In this document: positions 63,301 to 64,000 of the stretch, piece after piece
Layout of the letters: each line of letters opens with the position of its first letter
Numbering within the stretch: the stretch's first letter is position 1
Assembly: GCA_030005635.1 (NCBI GenBank)
Contig: JARUHP010000009.1
Coordinates: forward strand, 79,371 to 143,370
DNA length: 64,000 bases
Direction of reading: 5' to 3'
From: Deltaproteobacteria bacterium IMCC39146
GTDB lineage: Bacteria > Desulfobacterota > Desulfuromonadia > Desulfuromonadales > BM103
Translations under genes and position numbers: made by a program
Notes under the pieces: model-generated
Databases searched by the model: none
What the model was told of the DNA's origin: nothing
Seen by the model: only the letters and a program-made list of their open reading frames with translations

Positions 63301-64000
63301 TCAGCGGAAAGGTTACCAATGAATGTGCCCGCAGGAGAGTTTTCATCGACATCACTTGAAGATAAAGAAATATCTGTCGGAAAGTCATTCGCACCGTTAA
63401 TGGTGATGGTGATGTCATGAACGGTGCCGTCTGTGGCCTTAACGGTGTAGATCTCAACAACGCTCTCGCTAGCACCCACAAACTGAACGTCGGCATTAGC
63501 GACAAGGTAATCCCAGTTTCCTGCTGCGTCGATATCCAAGGTTCCCAGAGGACCGGTGTGCGTCGTCGATTTTAAGACGGTGGCCAAAGGATCGAAGGCA
63601 GCGGTATCGCTGGTGTCGACATCGGTAATGGTTAATGTCCCTGATTGCTCCAGGTTCCCCAGATTGACCGCCACATCTTCGGTCACCGCTTCGCTATCGC
63701 TGTCGCCAGCTCCAACGTTGACGCTGATCTCGGAAAGATCGTCAGCACCGTTAATGGTGATGGTGATGTCATGAACGGTGCCGTCTGTGGCCTTAACGGT
63801 GTAGATCTCAACAACGCTCTCGCTAGCACCCACAAACTGAACGTCGGCATTAGCGACAAGGTAATCCCAGTTTCCTGCTGCGTCGATATCCAAGGTTCCC
63901 AGAGGACCGGTGTGCGTCGTCGATTTTAAGACGGTGGCCAAAGGATCGAAGGCAGCGGTATCGCTGGTGTCGGCATCGGTAATGGTTAATGTCCCTGATT
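60306..64000 (-). CDS. Giant VCBS/cadherin-like/RTX secreted adhesin (partial, N-terminus outside window)
   Basis: The frame is open from the stop at 60306 to the window end, so the N-terminus lies beyond 64000; an ATG-like start near 63941 is internal. About 1230 residues are visible. In protein order they are VCBS repeats of 118 residues (63391 onward), a cadherin-like unit with SSSDVDENSPAGTFIGNLSA, Ig-like strands, then RTX calcium-binding nonapeptides (GGSGDD and GGAGTD types, about 61000-62100) interleaved with five copies of a DTVSYA-type module. The uncleaved C-terminus ends TSTATVAWDFV. Such proteins are exported by type I secretion and act in adhesion or biofilm. The ABC exporter lies downstream. 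Confidence 0.88.
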   Translation of the reverse strand, partial: SGTLTITDADTSDTAAFDPLATVLKSTTHTGPLGTLDIDAAGNWDYLVANADVQFVGASESVVEIYTVKATDGTVHDITITINGADDLSEISVNVGAGDSDSEAVTEDVAVNLGNLEQSGTLTITDVDTSDTAAFDPLATVLKSTTHTGPLGTLDIDAAGNWDYLVANADVQFVGASESVVEIYTVKATDGTVHDITITINGANDFPTDISLSSSDVDENSPAGTFIGNLSAEDVDSSDTFTYALIDDGIASDSDVDNGLVKIVDNKLQVDGAIDWETNETLEILVRATDSAGEIYTEAMTVTVNDVDDTPPTVLTLTDTDDLITGANVGGTYSVTITFDEPMNNAIDPTLTFSLSSDVSDQIDILTTLQLSASSGWSNGNQTYTAVYNVLDDNVDLDNLFVIVSGGFDDATPVNNEQDPYTAAVFSIDTAAPVKPSVDLVDSSDSGNSIVDNYTNVPTPTVHISFVGSGVTAPEIGDTVTLYFGGGSVKSVVLNATDIGNGYVDVTIDSDLVANNSEVTDDFTATITDMAGNVSDESDALKVTIDRLVIDPTLAIALNVNGDVTGALDVTAEIDALVEYDHPVEGWTDIESSAYPLTFADDALNTIYVRQTDQAGNTSSNTNYFEFYNTSGDYSGGATDEIIVGGSGVNVLSGNAGSDTLYGSGGDDKLIGGAGTDVLYGGSGDDTASYVGAGSGVTVSLANAAAQDTIGDGIDTLSSIENLNGSSYDDTLSGNAVANTFDGGALETNEVNGDTVSYASAGGGITASLTAGGTGGEALGDSYVRIENLTGSSYDDTLSGDSNNNIFDGGEGSETDGDTVSYANALSSVTVSLATGAEQDTGGAGTDTLNFIENLVGSAFADTLTGDGEANTLSGGDLNDSLTGGAGTDTLYGEAGDDTLHGGADDDALYGGADSNFLYGDGGSDTFYGGSGIDTFYGDDGSAPNDVEIDTVSYANSTGNIITSLAIGGTAGDANGDSYSDIENLIGGSGDDMLSGDADDNVLDGGGNTAVGDTVSYAADSSGVDAYLTSNTASGVDIGTDTFVGIENLIGGSNDDYLYGDGNNNILTGGLGDDFLRGNGGNDTIYANEGVDTARGDAGNDTIYVSVDSLPSIVVAGSGSDTLVLQDLVDSGSYNMANLAARSISVEKLDITDKNDDGTSNDLATNLTISVDDILNMTDLGSLTVLANNGDKFILSGSDSFATGSFNESTDSTFTITDGTSTATVAWDFV
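63391..64000 (-). repeat. Near-identical 354-bp tandem repeats (VCBS units)
   Basis: The 354-bp unit starting at 63391 repeats from 63745 to the window end. By eye the first 256 bases of the two copies differ at one base (a D/A change). This is much closer than VCBS units usually are and implies recent duplication or gene conversion. Further copies may lie beyond the edge, and such repeats are prone to assembly collapse. Confidence 0.93.

Noticed and set aside
63556..63941. Apparent start of the RTX gene at 63941
   Set aside because: The codon there is TTG inside a VCBS unit, the matching position in the next unit is also internal, and the frame is open to the window end.

Overview
The window reads as bacterial chromosome, most likely from the Desulfuromonadales (Geobacter/Desulfuromonas/Pelobacter group). 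That placement is inferred from gene content and protein flavour: one fused secE-to-rplQ locus, zinc-binding forms of S4, S14, L33 and L36, a DUF4388 protein between proS and pyrF, a YedF-tRNA-Sec pair, and an MlaA/MlaC/RND operon. No 16S gene is present to confirm it. Almost everything from 1 to 42 kb is on the minus strand.

Layout. 1-3112 (minus): trpE-trpG-trpD, with trpD cut by the window edge. 3303-3743 (plus): a SlyD-like FKBP, separated from the next operon by a perfect bidirectional terminator. 3830-37192 (minus): the translation/transcription superlocus. In transcription order it runs tRNA-Thr, tRNA-Tyr, tRNA-Gly, tRNA-Thr, tuf2, rpmG, tRNA-Trp, secE, nusG, rplK, rplA, an L10 leader with attenuator, rplJ, rplL, rpoB, rpoC, a new promoter, rpsL, rpsG, fusA, tuf1, then the complete S10, spc and alpha operons down to rplQ. 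infA is not between map and rpmJ. Two tuf genes encode identical proteins. 37387-42570 (minus): a cobalamin uptake operon (TonB receptor, binding protein, permease, ATPase) behind a B12 riboswitch with its own terminator.

42755-45400 (plus): a small parvulin, a TVP38-type membrane protein, a nitrilase and a GFA-type zinc protein. 45431-49364 (minus): a lipid-trafficking operon of MlaA-like lipoprotein, MlaC/HpnM-like protein and an RND/MMPL exporter. 49491-55100 (minus): ispG, proS, a DUF4388 protein, pyrF, rlmB. 55275-55960 (plus): yedF and tRNA-Sec, apparently one transcript. 56122-58075 (plus): an ArsR regulator, a DUF318/ArsP permease and a CxxC mini-thioredoxin behind a palindromic operator that encloses the -10 box. 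58141-64000 (minus): a type I secretion ABC ATPase and, upstream of it, a very large VCBS/cadherin-like/RTX secreted protein that runs off the window and contains near-identical 354-bp repeats.

The first two thirds is ordinary core genome, although its control elements are readable (promoters, attenuator, riboswitch, intergenic hairpins, a triple 16-bp repeat before tuf1). The accessory third suggests a metal- and selenium-handling, outer-membrane-remodelling, adhesive bacterium. I found no CRISPR array, insertion sequence, phage gene or integrase, and no clearly new multi-gene defence system.
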